The notes under the pieces were generated by a model. It saw nothing but the letters and a program-made list of their open reading frames with translations, was not told where the DNA came from and made no database searches. This document shows positions 53,675-64,000 of a stretch of DNA of 64,000 bases, one piece after another. The position numbers and the translations under genes were made by a program. The stretch covers positions 1,054,001-1,118,000 of the forward strand of contig JACONQ010000020.1 in assembly GCA_014281115.1 (NCBI GenBank), given 5' to 3'. The DNA is from Laburnicola sp. R22_1. Lineage: Eukaryota; Ascomycota; Dothideomycetes; Pleosporales; Didymosphaeriaceae. How positions within the stretch are numbered: position 1 is the stretch's first letter; every line of letters starts with the position of its first letter.

Positions 53675-55036
53675 GTGGTAGCAAAGCCGCGCACTAGACT
53701 GGCATCGCATCGTTCACAACACGAAGGCCGCCCGCGACCCTGGAAAGGCCATCATTCACGATTGCGTTAGGCTCCGTCTTGGAGCCTCGGCTGTGGGCCT
53801 GGCGGACGCGATGATGATGATGTTCAAACGCCACGGATCAACTCTACACATGCAAGATTGCCCTCATCATGGCTGTCTCGGTGAGCCACTCGTGGCAGCC
53901 CGCCGTGCCCAGCGGGCGCGACATAGGCGCAATACTGGCGTGGTGGGTTTGATCACACCCAGGACGACGCGAGCATTGGCTGACGGTGGGCAGCGTAGGG
54001 CCGACGCAGCATGTGTCCAGGTGGGGTGTGCATATGCCAACCCACGGCATCTTTTGCAGAACCTCTTTTGCAGTAGCGTGCCGCAGCAGGGCAAAGCTCA
54101 TTCTCCTCGCGCAGCGGAGCGGGGCGTTTGCAGACGCAGCAGCTGCGCAGTGAACGGGCGGCGGACGTGCAGCGTAGAGGGGTGGTCGTGCCGTGGATGG
54201 GGGCTAGGGAGTGGAAAAGGAGGCGGCGCCATTCGAGTAATATCACGGCGACGGCGAACCGAACGATGTCGCTCGCCAAGACGGCGCTCGCTCGCGCTGC
54301 ATGTCCCGCAGCTGGATGAAGGCTGCATGGCTCCCCAACGTCATCTGCTGCTGCAGACTGCACGCGGTCCGGCACTGTAAAACGAGCGGCCTTGCGGGCA
54401 GCGGACATGTACAGGACGGCGGGATTCCCGCGCGCGAGGTTGGCGGCCCCTGGGGCCTGGGAGACGTTGGCCCATGGTGAGAGCGCGGGAGCAAGCCTAA
54501 TTGCGTGCATCCGTGATCTAAGCCGAAATTTGAGCGTCTGTGACCGACCGTGGCCCGCTCACATGGCTTAATTTATTTAGTTCGGACCCCTTGGACACTG
54601 AACCTCTCGAGGCTTTCACACCCGGCCTGCTCCACACCTGGTCCATCCTCCTGCCTGTCCCAAGAGTCTCTGCACTCTCTCGCCGCTTTCACCGTGGGTG
54701 AATAGCTGGCCTGTCTCTCCCTTCGTGCCGTCCCTTCATCCGTACATACTAGGCATACACAGTAAGCCCCCCCAACCAACGGCCCACGCGCGATCCGACC
54801 TCAGGAAAATCTCTGCCATGCCTGCCATGCCTGCCATCTTCCTCCGTCCTCTCACACCTCGCCCGTTTGCTTTGCTGCATACCTCGCGCGCTGGTAATCC
54901 AATCGAGAGGCCGTCATTGACCCGTATCAAGGTGCAGCTTCCCATCGAGCATCCGCACTCCCGATACCTTCCTCCGTTGTCGACTTGATCTTTTGGCTCC
55001 CGTGCTTGTCCCTACAACGCGAACACACTCGCCGCC
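53675..55036. other. intergenic, GC-rich, no supported gene
   Basis: Long frames between 53790 and 54510 on both strands reflect high GC content; none has convincing protein character or splice logic. The region after 54700 is CT-rich and is probably the leader of the next gene. Confidence 0.4.
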
Positions 55037-56518
55037 ATGTCCTACTATCAGCAGGACCCCTCGTCCTCTTGGCCGGCCCCGGGTCGCCAGCCGTCATGGG
55101 AGCAGCCGCCGCCGCCCTCGCGATCAGGTACGGAACAGCGTGGCGGTACAACACGACCAGACCATAACAGAAGATGCAGGAGCGAGCTCGACTGTCAACC
55201 GCGAGGAATTCAACGCCTACGCTTTCGCCGTCCAGTTTGAGGGTACGTTGCCCTCGCCGCATGGTGGCTATTCATCTCGAAAGACGAAGTCGCAATGCTG
55301 GCCGCTGTGGACGACGACATGGACACTGGCTGACCGTTGCGTGTAGACGTCGAGCGAGCCATCGATAATCTGGCCAAGAGCGGCGCTGGGAAAGGGTTTG
55401 GCTTCCCGCAATATGGTGGTCGTCGCGACTCCATGCCCGTCTCGGGTGCAGGCCCGCGCCCCCCCTATCAGGAGTTTGGTACGGTTGACAGGCACACTGC
55501 ACTAAAAGAACACCGGCTAACACCGGCAGATCAACGCATGGGCGGTGGTCCGCAACGCCACCACTCCGTGAGCGAGTACGACGGAATGCGCTCTCACTCG
55601 GCATCGAATGTCCAGGGCTACTATCAGAACCAGCGTAACTACGGCCCTCGCCCAAACGACGCAGACCAGATGGCCCAGGCGAAGCGTCGCATGGCGGCCC
55701 AACGTGAGCGTGAGCTGCGCAACTACCACCAAGAGCAGCAATACCATAGAAGTAAGGACTCGGAATCTGGGCAACAATAGCGGCAGGATGGGGTTAACTA
55801 GGGTAATGCAGATGTTTCTGGGTCCAAGTCCGACCGCTCGATGAGTCCCAATGCGATGAGTGAAGATGAGCGCCGCGAGCTCATCGCCCGCCAGCACCGC
55901 GCCTTGTACGGCGATTCGTCCTCCTTGTACAGTAACAACAATCCCACTTCGAGCCAGGATGTGCGCGTCTCGGGAGCCGGCCGCGGCCCCTCTCCTTTGG
56001 CTTTTGATCCGTTTGGCATGCAGGCTTCCAACGCCTCTGGTGAAGGTTCGGTCCAGATGCCCACGCGAGGCGAGAAAGATGCTACCGGCGGCGCGCAGGA
56101 GGCCCGTGCCAACAGCAACTCGTCTCCGTCCTCGAACCAAAACCCGGCCTTCAGCCTCTTCGACAACGCCCAGCAGGCTAGTCGCACTTCCAACTCGTCC
56201 CCTGGCGGATCGCCGCCTCGCCAGGGATCCAAGTCGAACGTGTCCGGTGTCGCTCCCATCGGCACCCGCCCGGCCCCCAGCCAGGGTCAAGCTGGCGGTG
56301 CTGCCCTGAACAAGCGTGCGACTACACCTCTTCCGTCGCCGCTCAGCTACAATCCCTACAATGCGAGCGAGCAAAATAACAATGCTAATGCCACGACGTC
56401 TGCGTCCCTGAATCCTTCGTCGACGGTCACGGACAACAAGACGGTCGGGATGGGCTGGAACAAAGGCCCGTGGGGCAACACGCCCAACCAGGGCGTGCAA
56501 GCCTCTGTTTGGGGGTAG
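55037..56518 (+). CDS. conserved hypothetical Ser/Gln/Asn-rich protein
   Basis: Five exons: 55037-55127, 55171-55242, 55347-55478, 55530-55751 and 55812-56518; 407 aa. All four introns are phase 1. The N terminus is Gln/Pro-rich, followed by a folded-looking block EEFNAYAFAVQFEDVERAID then NLAKSGAGKGFGFPQYGG, and a helix DADQMAQAKRRMAAQREREL then RNYHQEQQYHR. Next come MSEDERRELIARQHRALYGD and a long Ser/Asn/Pro-rich disordered tail ending GMGWNKGPWGNTPNQGVQAS followed by VWG. The two helical blocks and the tail end look conserved. I do not recognise a named family. The last acceptor was taken at GCAG 55808-55811 because the nearer AG would introduce a stop. Confidence 0.75.
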
Positions 56519-57402
56519 ACTAACATGTTACCATTTCTGAGAAAGGGAGTTCGATGCACTATCCGGAGTTTCTGCATTTCAGGTGTCCCGGGCATATATC
56601 ACAGTGTCGGTCTTCCAAATTGGGCGGGTCAGGTATTCTGGGCGGTGGGCGAAAATCACCCTTGGGCTCAGTTTCACTTCACGGCGTGTTTGCATCTGAC
56701 TGCGCGGATCGAATCATGGGACCTTTTGTCAAAGATAATATACCTTGCGAATGTGGAGGGGAGTTTGGACTCGGTTGGCTTTCTAATCGTATCTGGGTGC
56801 TGAGCAAGGGCGAAACCTGGTCTGGTGAGGGGGGGTGCGTCTCTCGCTCTAGATATATATTGGTGATAAAGTTATGTATGGGACTCGGCAATAACGGGGG
56901 CGCAATGAAAAATTCGGGGTTTGGGTCATGGTTGTTCTTCTGGCACGGTGCCTGAGATTGTCAGCGTCACTTGATAGCGTCCACGGATACTGAGTAAACT
57001 ACAGGCATGCTGGAAGGTTGGCGCAGGGCTAATTACCGTACCAGGACAGAAGTACTGGGATTTTGTGTCTCCCCAGGTTAGGCAATGTGCAGGTCGAATC
57101 AACCTTTCATGCAGTGTGAAATTTCTGTCATCTATCACACTAAAATTGAGATGGCATGAGCGCAGGTGAAAGACCGGACACGTGATGTGCACCGTGCGGC
57201 TCCTTCCTTATTAAGCGACCCCCGGCGGGCGGACTAAGCTTCTCGCGCTAACGAACCCCCCGGCTCGACTTTCTAGAAGCGTGGCCTCTCCAGGGCTGTA
57301 GCACTCACCTGCCCATCGACCTCCCAGGACCGCCAATTCCACCGTTATCGCCCATTCAACCCCGTTCCATTTCACTCGACGGTACATTACGCAAGCATCA
57401 GA
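56519..57402. other. intergenic with a degenerate miniature element
   Basis: 3' flank of one gene and the promoter of SEC61 beta. The element copy at 57037-57100 is the only recognisable feature. Confidence 0.45.
57037..57100 (-). repeat. miniature inverted-repeat element, copy 7 (degenerate)
   Basis: GTACCAGGACAGAAGTACTG then TTTTGTGTCTCCCCAGGTTA then GGCAATGTGCAGGTCG aligns along its length with copy 2. The distal terminus is not clear. Lies about 300 bp upstream of SEC61 beta. Confidence 0.45.
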
Positions 57403-58162
57403 ATGGTGAGTAAGATCAGTATGAACGCTTTGTGCGCGGCTTGGACAGCTGGATGGACATGCGACGGCTGCTATACGTTGCAAGACAAGAGGGGGAGCGG
57501 AAGATGGGAGGAGCTGGCTGCTACGGAGGAGGGACTTGCTTGCAGCTCCTCCCCGCCGTCGCCGGAGCCTCATGCCCACGCACTGCACAACATCTTTCTT
57601 TGGGCTCTAAGCTAACACACCCACAGTCTTCACCACGCGCCACATCCCCCGCCAACAATGCGCAAGGCACTACCACTGCACGCCAGGCGTCGCCGAAGCC
57701 CCCGGGTGGCCCAGCGACCGTGATGCGAAGGAAGGCCGCTGCGGACCGCGCAGAGAAGTCGGCGAACCAGAGGCCGAGCAGCACGCGGGCCGCTGGTGCA
57801 GGAGGCAGCTCGAGCACTATGCTGAGTAAGTGACATGTTCGAGCCACGCAGGCGTGTACCGGAAGAAATGCAAGGAACCTTGGGAAAGGAGTCGAACGGC
57901 AATTCGAACCGGGTGTCAGCGAAGTGCATGGTGGTGGATTGCTCATATTTGAGGGCTTTCGCTAATCCTGCGCAACAGGGCTTTACACCGATGAGTCGCC
58001 GGGGCTGAAGGTCGACCCCGTCGTGGTCATGACCCTGTCGGTCGTTTTCATCTTCAGCGTTGTTGCTCTTCATGGTACGTCGACCCCGTTTTCTGGACCC
58101 CTAGCGCTTCCCTAACAAGGACACCAGTCATCGCCAAGGTCATGCGTAAATTCACCGCATAA
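57403..58162 (+). CDS. SBH1: Sec61 beta subunit of the ER translocon
   Basis: Exons 57403-57405 (ATG only), 57627-57825, 57979-58074 and 58128-58162; 110 aa. The N terminus is Ser/Pro/Arg-rich and cytosolic (SSPRATSPANNAQGTTTARQ, RRKAAADRAEKSANQRPSST). The conserved core TMLRLYTDESPGLKVDPVVV followed by MTLSVVFIFSVVALHVIAKV and RKFTA gives the single C-terminal membrane anchor diagnostic of Sec61 beta / Sbh1. It forms part of the Sec61 protein-conducting channel in the ER membrane. The start codon is split from the body by a 221 bp intron directly after ATG, as in PIN1. Splice joins preserve the frame exactly. Convergent with the BOR1-like gene. Confidence 0.92.
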
Positions 58163-58543
58163 TCGCCCTGCGTCCCCTCTACCACCACCACATCTAGACC
58201 CGTTCTCCGCTGGTAGGCGCTCTGCAGCAGCGACACCAACTCTTTTCGACTCCACATTTCCTTATTCTTCTTCCAGCTCGGCGGCTGCTGGTAAATCAAA
58301 AGGCGGGAAGTGCTTTGTTTGGAATACTATGATTTATCTCGGCGGGTGGGGTGCTGGAGCCGTGTCTGGGTAGCGTATTGGCATGGTGTATGATAGGTCC
58401 AAATGAAAATCGAAATTGGCGAATTGTGTCTTGGGTCAAGTTGAAGGTTGACAAGATTATTCTATTTTCTATTCCGACGGCAAAGAAGACGCAAATCCTC
58501 CGAGAGTCTTCACCTATACCGCCCTTCCTCCTTATCAACCCCG
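58163..58543. other. convergent 3' flank, nothing recognised
   Basis: Spacer of 381 bp between two convergent genes. Confidence 0.4.
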
Positions 58544-60441
58544 CTAGCCCTCCCAGCACCCTCTCCCCACCCCCACCTGCGTCTGATGCCTGCTCCGCGC
58601 TTGCATCCCATCCGTGTCGCTCCCACTCCGCACCTGCACTTCAACATCCGTCTCACCACCCCCGTTCACACCCCCACCCTTGCGCCTATCCTCCTCATCC
58701 TCCACCATCCTCTCCCGACACGCCCACGCATCCACATGCCTCAACACGTCCCTATGCCACACGTGCTTCATCCCCACCAACCCAACCGGCACCAACGCAA
58801 CGATAACAATCGGAAACGCGGGCCCCGCCACCGTAAACCTAAGTCCGAAAATCCCCACGGCGACGAAAATCTGCGTAAAGGTGTATAAATGGATGGGAAG
58901 ATAGGCCTTTGCAGCCGAAGAAGCGGGGGAGGCGTGCGGGATACAAGAAGGGAGACGAGGGAGTTGCGACGCAGGCGTCAGGAGGGCAAATGTGCGGTGG
59001 AGGATGGGGTTTACGACTAGGGACTGCTCGCCCATGGAGAGGAAGAGGCCTGCGAGGACGGAGGTGGGCGTTAGGCCTAGGACGCGCATGAGGGGTGGCG
59101 AAGTACAGGCAGGCTAGGATGCCGGCGGCGTGGAGGAAGTGCGACCAGGGCTGTTCGTAGACGCGGCGGGTTGTGCGGGGGTCCTTCGGGGGTGCGGTGC
59201 GCCCTCGTTGTTTCCCCCGTCGTCGACGTCGACGTCGCGGGCTAGATACAGCGTTTCTTTGTCGCTGTGCAGGAGGGATTCCGAGTGCAGTGGTGCCTGT
59301 GGGAGGAGCCCGTTCGCAGGCGGGATACCCAGTGTGCCGCACAGGGCCGTCGTGCTGCCTAGGAGGACGATGTCCCAGGCGAAACCGCCGGGTTTGCGGG
59401 TCCCGTAGCGGCGCTCCGTGCAGATGATGGTGCTTACTTCGTGGTCGAAGGAGAAGAGGGCGGTTATGATGACGGCGGGGAGGAGGGCGGCGAAGACCCA
59501 GGGCAGCGGCAGGGTCCAGAAGTGTACGAAGAAGTGGGTGCGGGTGGGGGAGGTGGGGCGGAAGGAGGTTGAGATGGAGAGGGTTTGTTGGTCGAGGGGT
59601 GCGAGGGCGGAGGTGTAGGGGATGCCGATGAAGACGAGGATGGAGATGGCGGCGGTGTATTCGGACAGGCCCATGCGGATGTAAGGGTGGAAAAGGGGTT
59701 TCCAGGCGTGGGCTGTGGATAAGAAGATGGCGAGGAGACAGGTTCCGGATGCGCCGAGGATGCTGTAGAGGAAGGCGGCGAGGCTGAGGGTGGAGCGCGC
59801 GCGTTGCAGTTCTTGGATGGCTTTGTGGAAGTAGATGAGGTTGTTGAGGAGGGAGGAGATTTCGGTGCTGAAGGTTGTGACGTGGTGCATTGTCCAGTCG
59901 TGGGCGTTGAAGATGGCGAGCAGGTAGTGCATCCAGGCGGAGTGGAGGAGGGACCAGGCTAGGAAGGGGAGGAAGGGGATGTGGAAGGTTTGCGTGCAGA
60001 GCTTGTAGATGTTTTCGGCGAGGATGGAGAAGGGGCCTGTTACGCCGAGGATGGTGAGGGGTTGTATGGAGAATCTGATGCGTGGGGTATTAGTATCGAA
60101 TGTGGTCGCTTGCTTTTTCGGTGAACGTACGTCCCTCTATAGCGATATACCTCGAATTGGACTGCTTACACTGAGAAGATTATACGGCATAATCCCGTGC
60201 TGAGAACCACTTCGATAGTGCCCCAGTTTTTGCCCGTGAAGTTATATAGGTCGCTCGCAAACGTGATGCCCGGCAGTAAGTTGGTGAAGAACACGTATAC
60301 AGCGCTTGCAAAGACCAGCTGGTTGAAGGTAGTCCAGTCCGAAACACATCTCTTTGGTAGGTTATGCCAATCTTGACGAGCAAAAGGAGTGGTTGTAGTG
60401 CGCCACCTTTCTTGAATGCAGTCGTTGTGCCCTGGTACCAT
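58544..60441 (-). CDS. BOR1: Bor1-type borate/anion exchanger, reading frame interrupted
   Basis: Exons on the minus strand 60441-60170 and 60074 onwards. The protein matches fungal Bor1 (SLC4-like) along its length: NQLVFASAVYVFFTNLLPGI, FTGKNWGTIEVVLSTGLCRI, PLTILGVTGPFSILAENIYK, MHYLLAIFNAHDWTMHHVTT, LNNLIYFHKAIQELQRARST, FAWDIVLLGSTTALCGTLGI then PPANGLLPQAPLHSESLL. About a dozen membrane segments are expected. In the main frame a stop occurs at 59114-59116, giving 410 aa. Between about 59200 and 59095 the Bor1-like sequence (RRVYEQPWSHFLHAAGILAC) lies in another frame, and from 59090 to 58544 it is back in the first frame (LMRVLGLTPTSVLAGLFLSM ..). Two small compensating indels are implied, both near C runs. 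This is either an assembly error or an inactivated transporter. Bor1 exports borate or exchanges bicarbonate at the plasma membrane. Confidence 0.82.
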
Positions 60442-60748
60442 GGCGTCCCCGCCATTCTCAGGTCCAAGGAGGAAACTTGGTGTAGTGAATGCAGCTAGTA
60501 TAGTGAACGTCGATATAGCTGTACCTTGGAACGCTCTGCTTCTCCAGCAACAGTACAGTGTTTCTTTGCGACGTTATGCTGGAAGTTTGTTACTGCGACC
60601 CGATATATGGATATATCGAGTCGAGTGGTGAAATCTCATTGAACATTTTGCGGTGAGCAGCTTCACAGCGGGACTCGACTGAGCATTTAATCGCAGGGGG
60701 TACGTATCCGGGCCATCTTGGCAGAGCTACGTGTCTTGGTGCTGGCGG
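60442..60748. other. intergenic, nothing recognised
   Basis: Spacer between the BOR1-like gene and the inverted-repeat element. Confidence 0.4.
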
Positions 60749-61232
60749 ATCTGCTATGTTCGAAAATCGGGGGATTTCTTGGCACCCTCTTAAATTCGCA
60801 CTACACCACCTTTTCAAAAGCTAACATTATCACTATATTATTGCATAGCATATAAATTTGTAAAAAAGTGCTTTTTTATATACAAAATCTAATTCTTTTT
60901 GAATTTTTAAGCTATCTCCTTATGTGGCGGAGATGTAGGTGATTGAAGCTATCCCCCAATTTTTGAATATGTACCCTGATTTTCGAACACGCACAGGCCA
61001 TATAGTCTTGGCGCTATCTGAGGTAAGATTAGATGAAAGCAACTATAGTTATCTTAATAACGCAAGGAGATAGCATAAAATTCAAGAAGAATTGTGTTTT
61101 ATATATAAAAAAGCACCCTTTTATGAATTTATAAGCTGTGCGATTGCGTGGTGATAATGTTGATCTTAGGTGGTGAGGGGGAGTTTTTTGGGGGGACGCC
61201 AAGAAATCCCCCGATTTTCGAACATAGCAGAT
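60749..61232. mobile_element. long-inverted-repeat (foldback-type) element (484 bp)
   Basis: The left end ATCTGCTATGTTCGAAAATC then GGGGGATTTCTTGGC and the right end are perfect inverted repeats over 35 bp. Similarity then continues imperfectly for roughly 200 bp into each arm: left CATTATCACTATATTATTGC with AGTGCTTTTTTATATACAAA and TTTTTAAGCTATCTCCTTAT against right-arm complements CATTATCACCACGCAATCGC, GGTGCTTTTTTATATATAAA and TTTTATGCTATCTCCTTGCG. Almost the whole element can thus fold on itself. No coding sequence. The first 45 bases align with the 643 bp element at 53032 (ATCTGCTA, GGGGAT.TCTT.GCACC). Confidence 0.82.
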
Positions 61233-61704
61233 ATGTACCCTGTTGCACCGGTGCGGAATTTGAGGGCAGAAGAGGTGGTGACGTCAGCCTAGGCTGGTGG
61301 TTGTTGCGCACCTCAACCTCGTCGTCAAAAAGTTTTCTATATTCAACACGCTCCAGTGTGGTACTGGGTTATAGTGCCTTCTATGACACACCTAATGTGT
61401 ATTCCGACTCGAACATGGGCAGAAGCTCCCACAACGAGATCCAAATGAGTGCCTAGCACGCTCTTTTCCAAGTTCCACCGCCTCTTTCACGATCGGTAAT
61501 CTAGACGACATCCACAACAGTACGATCGATTGCTGGATCCATCTTCTAGGGCGCTGTACGCCATCTGCACTCGTATTGTGGAACCACGGGTACTCTAAGG
61601 CCCAATCATCCAAGCATCACTGGAAGGTTATGGAATAAGAAAGTTCCCTTGAAAAGATTGATTCTGTACTGCACAACATGAAACTAAGCTCAACAGGCTA
61701 AGCA
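61233..61704. other. intergenic, nothing recognised
   Basis: Spacer; frames on both strands are short and broken. Confidence 0.4.
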
Positions 61705-63940
61705 TCAACTCCTATCGGAATCACCCATCTTATTGTTGAGGATCGTAGTGATCTCCTGGAACTTCTCATTGAGCCAGTCCTCCAGCCCCCTGTAGCCTTC
61801 AGCCGCCTCTTCCCAGCACTTACCAAACAGTGTCTTGGAGTAACCGAAGCCCGGAAAATCCTTCCCTAGCATTCCTTTGAGCATGTTGGTGTCGATAATG
61901 GTACCGAAAACCGGGACGACTATGTTGGCGTAAAATTCAATGCCAACGTTTACCCAAATGCCTAGGGCATCCTTTATGGTACCCACCTCTCGGCAATTCT
62001 CGTCGACGTCGGAGGCCTGGCCGGCAGCGACCTCGATCTTGGGGAGGTCAATTCTTGCTTCCGTATTGAACATGCCAATGTCCGTCGGTAGAAACGGCAC
62101 GTCCATCCCAAGCGTCATCCTTGGTCCTATCGCAACGTTGGCGTAGACCTTGGTCTTCTCGAAGTGGATTTCTGGGGCTCGAAATTTGACGTTTGCGTCC
62201 ATCTGCTCGAAATCCAGAGGCTCACCAGGCGTATAAATCACCCCCGCAAATGAATCCTGGGGGATTACGATATCGATGCCCGGCGTAGTGCTGATAATGT
62301 AGTTAGTAGAAAGCTTTGGTAGACGTTAGGAGTATCGCTGGGTACGTACAAGTTCAGTTCGGTATGCCCACCTATCCTGGTCCACAGACCGATTCCAGCA
62401 CCAAATTGAAACCTCAGCCCGTCAAGCTGCGATGAGTTAGATCCGCACTCGACGTCAGAAGTGACATAGAACTTACAACCCACCCCTTCATTCCGGGCCC
62501 CTTTTCCCCCGACAAGATTTTCCCAAAAGCGTCATCCTTGATTGTGAGTGGATTTGGATTGAAAATCGTAGGGATATTGGCGACAATAGCGACATTGACA
62601 CAACCCAACGGCACTGCCTCTGGAAAGAGCCACCAAGCGCAGAAGTACTCGTAGCCCATAGGGACATAGAACTCCATCTGCAAACCCATTTTGATATCCT
62701 CTACGGCTTCGATGCCGAAGGAGATCTCGACGATATTTTCCTCCATGAAGCTGCCATACTTCTCCTCTTTGGTGGATCCCTTGAGAGCATCGAAGGCATC
62801 TCTGCTTATGACGTTGATGTTGAAACCAAAGCCTATGTCAACGTTGATCTTAGCATACGTGTCGATGAAGGTGATTTTCGGCAATAATCCCGTATCCTGA
62901 ACTACTTTTAGGGGCGTTACTCTGGGTGTATGGTCCATGTTTACATCCACGTTGATGTTGAAGGTGGCGCTTGGTGACATGTCGGCGAGTTCCGTCAGTT
63001 TTTCGAACCACTCTTTTGCTTCTTCGACTAGTTTGCTAGTCAAACGAGAAAACCCCCCTCCGATGGCGCTGGTAATGTGGCTTATAAAAGGTATACCCTC
63101 TGCGTTTGCTGTCGAGCGGGAGACGAGTCGGCCGACCTCAAAGGATTCGCCATTTCGCTTTTGGAACCGACGGGGAGAATCTTGGAGGACTTCGATTTTG
63201 GTCGCCAGATGGGGAGACAAGACACTGACCGGGACGTGTGGACCGTGGATACGAGCAGAGAGCGGTTGTCCCACTTTGCCCTGGAACTCTATCTTCTCGG
63301 CCCTTTCTCAAATTAGTAAGTCTTTCGGAGGCTATCTGGGACTTTGCTCACATGTAGATGGACCTTGCTTCCTCACCCAAGGCGCACGACCCATCGTTAG
63401 CGATGAAGATAAGTCCGCGTCCCTGTTTCCAATGCTGCTTGGCCAGACGATACGAAGAGTAATCGTTGAACGGCACGTGCAGAGTCCAGTCGCCCGTCGA
63501 TTCATTCTTGGTGCAACGTGGTTCGTCACTGGCCGCGAGGATACCATGTACCTGCAGCGGTTCGAGCGAGACGTAGGTAGCGTTTTCATGGACCAGGGTG
63601 ATAGTGTGGATATGTCCGCCTTGCACGAAATATTAGCTTGCATCCTGATGTTCGATCGGCGAGCGCCATGATGCGACTTACCTTCCAGAAAGTCCATTGG
63701 CATACGGTGGGCTGGCTCAAATAGCTCGTAGTGAAGATCCCGGCGATACAAGTGGTGGTGATGTCTTCGCACTAACGGAATACCCTGACTGTATTCTGCC
63801 ATCTCGAAGGAGTGTTTAGGCCGGTTCGTCGAGATCGCCAGTGGACTTGTCGGGTCCACTGGACCCACAGCGTGGACAAGCATTGGTGGGACCGACGCCC
63901 AAAACCAAAGGTAGAGTGATAGGAAGGGCGAGAAAGCCAT
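61705..63940 (-). CDS. large secreted protein of unknown function
   Basis: Five exons on the minus strand: 63940-63682, 63619-63352, 63302-62477, 62426-62350 and 62290-61705; 671 aa. An N-terminal signal peptide (MAFSPFLSLYLWFWASVPPM then LVHA) is followed by a His/Arg-rich segment (RRHHHHLYRRDLHYELFEP). Next is a beta-rich domain (HIHTITLVHENATYVSLEPL, SSYRLAKQHWKQGRGLIFIA, NDGSC, ARSIYMAEKIEF), then long beta-rich repeats of the type ATFNINVDVNMDHTP, AKINVDIGFGFNINVISRDA, GLQMEFYVPMGYEYFCAWWL and further GIDIVIPQDSFAGVIYTPGE, and a C-terminal part with two cysteines and an amphipathic end. The layout resembles large fungal extracellular proteins with DUF7029/DUF7223-like domains, but that is a memory-based suggestion. 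All splice joins keep the frame. Exported or cell-wall location is likely. Confidence 0.72.
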
Positions 63941-64000
63941 GGTTGATGATACGATGCGGTAGGTCTGCTGTTTGATGTATAGAAAGAGGGAAGGATATAT
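63941..64000. other. promoter of the secreted-protein gene (cut by window end)
   Basis: 60 bp upstream of the ATG at 63940; nothing further can be seen. Confidence 0.3.

Noticed and set aside
53793..54510. 185-195 codon frames on both strands
   Set aside because: GC-rich DNA open in several frames at once; no protein character.
61392..61613. 73-codon minus-strand frame next to the inverted-repeat element, considered as a transposase remnant
   Set aside because: No DDE-type or DNA-binding motif, and neighbouring frames are no better.

Overview
The window reads as nuclear DNA of a filamentous ascomycete (Pezizomycotina, most likely a Dothideomycete). Genes run on both strands with short introns of about 45-80 bp, GT..AG ends and CTAAC/CTGAC-type branch sites. 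The protein set is typically fungal: Bud4/anillin, Set9, Mrh4, Pin1, Rpb9, Sec61 beta, Zn2Cys6 regulator, UstYa/DUF3328, Bor1. Several repeats carry C-to-T type decay that looks like repeat-induced point mutation (RIP). The species cannot be named from sequence alone.

Layout. 1-5123 is an AT-richer stretch without credible genes. 5124-6894 holds a divergent pair: a 58-residue secreted peptide and a UstYa-family (DUF3328) protein, followed by a decayed transposon-like fragment. 7800-10840 has poorly conserved or broken genes, an intron-containing tRNA-Val(CAC) and a short inverted-repeat element. 11.8-15.2 kb holds a small mitochondrial-type protein with an internal duplication, a broken RING-like remnant and an intact RING protein. 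16.0-34.9 kb is the housekeeping core: MRH4 and BUD4 (divergent), a Gly/Pro/Arg-rich probably myristoylated protein, an unknown conserved protein, PIN1 and RPB9 (divergent), mitochondrial uL14 and SET9 (divergent). 37-46.6 kb is more accessory: a Zn2Cys6 regulator, an inactivated/intact paralogue pair of unknown function, an alkenal/prostaglandin-reductase-like enzyme and a xylose-reductase-like aldo-keto reductase. 47.2-52 kb has two multi-pass membrane proteins and an F-box protein. 53.0-53.7 kb is an AT-rich terminal-inverted-repeat element. 55-58.2 kb has an unknown Ser/Gln-rich protein and SEC61 beta. 58.5-60.4 kb is a BOR1 borate/anion exchanger whose frame is interrupted twice. 60.7-61.2 kb is a second inverted-repeat element related to the first. 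61.7-63.9 kb encodes a large secreted protein of unknown function.

Most housekeeping genes act independently: mitochondrial translation and ribosome assembly (MRH4, uL14m), transcription (RPB9, SET9, PIN1), secretion (SEC61 beta) and septation/polarity (BUD4). The main candidates for something undescribed are (i) the secreted Kex2-site peptide beside a UstYa oxidase, a possible minimal RiPP-type locus; (ii) a family of about 90-100 bp miniature inverted-repeat elements with at least seven copies, one inside an intron; (iii) two larger elements sharing ATCTGCTA termini; and (iv) a coding-like, cysteine-rich RPB9 intron. Gene models were spliced by eye, so small exons and starts are less certain than the gene identities.
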